Positions 63,972-64,000 of a stretch of DNA of 64,000 bases are shown piece by piece. A program made the position numbers and the translations under genes. Source of the stretch: Cohnella herbarum (lineage in GTDB: Bacteria; Bacillota; Bacilli; Paenibacillales; Paenibacillaceae); NCBI RefSeq assembly GCF_012849095.1, contig NZ_CP051680.1:4118501-4182500 (forward strand), written 5' to 3'. The first letter of the stretch is position 1. Each line of letters starts with the position of its first letter. Below the pieces are notes generated by a model that saw only the letters and a program-made list of their open reading frames with translations, ran no database searches and was not told the origin of the DNA.

Positions 63972-64000
63972 TAGAATTCACCTACGTCTTTCTTAAGCAA
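63971..64000 (-). CDS. C-terminal end of the upstream transporter gene (partial)
   Basis: The last ten codons read LLKKDVGEF and stop, and the stop TAA overlaps the permease ATG. Nothing else of this gene is within the window. The partner MalF-type permease is the likely identity, from context only. Confidence 0.6.
   Translation of the reverse strand: MLKKDVGEF

Overview
The window looks like a chromosomal segment of a Gram-positive, endospore-former-type Firmicute, most likely Paenibacillaceae (Paenibacillus/Cohnella-like). The pointers are strong AGGAGG-type ribosome sites with frequent TTG/GTG starts, B. subtilis-like gene sets (ecsAB, ywrCBA, rsbQ, a yceC-H-like ter locus, xylA/xylB/xylR), a KinB-like sensor kinase, and a sigma-W-type promoter. 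The genus is inferred from gene content only. No rRNA, tRNA, CRISPR array or intact transposon was seen.

Layout. 0-8 kb: a 77-bp IS-end remnant, mutY with an overlapping AraC regulator, brx-nadE-acpS, a small-protein/DUF3905 pair, a PAS sensor kinase and a BaiN-like flavoprotein. 8-15 kb: a LacI-controlled oligosaccharide operon (glycogen-debranching-type glycosidase, binding protein, two permeases, no ATPase) with three near-identical operators. 15-22 kb: ecsAB and the xylose genes xylA-xylB with divergent xylR, a 31-bp XylR operator and a perfect cre site. 22-24 kb: an ArsR-type regulator embedded in arrays of exactly 51-bp hairpin repeats. 24-34 kb: a large secreted or anchored protein of unknown function, a SWIM-SNF2 helicase, an Lrp/chromate transporter operon, and an RsbQ hydrolase paired with a PAS-GGDEF protein. 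34-49 kb: an ECF sigma factor, an AIM24 protein, then a complete tellurite-resistance-type locus: telA, XpaC-like, ATP-grasp, HAD, StiP-like, phosphoribosyltransferase, a frameshifted CitE-like lyase, terC, a terD-terA fusion and four terD. 48.8-52.8 kb: an envelope O-acylation operon (DUF4358, MBOAT, DHHW, DUF4358). 52.8-64 kb: NlpC/P60, DinB, a His-rich zinc exporter, fructokinase, threonine synthase, a TRM11-like methyltransferase, a ROK gene remnant, an HNH nuclease, a sugar isomerase, a lipoprotein, a phosphodiester glycosidase and the start of another sugar ABC operon.

How it works together. Three carbohydrate systems carry their own visible control sites. The ter locus appears to be two transcription units: terD...terC from a sigma-W-like promoter, and the biosynthetic set citE-to-telA beginning after a terminator. 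The strongest unexplained signal is a family of about 51-bp modules at four or more intergenic places. Two arrays are strictly tandem with a 6-bp stem and 3-nt loop per unit, and the stem shows compensatory changes. Two other places show 50/62/50 and 51/62/51 spacing. These look like related mobile or structural RNA/DNA elements rather than genes.
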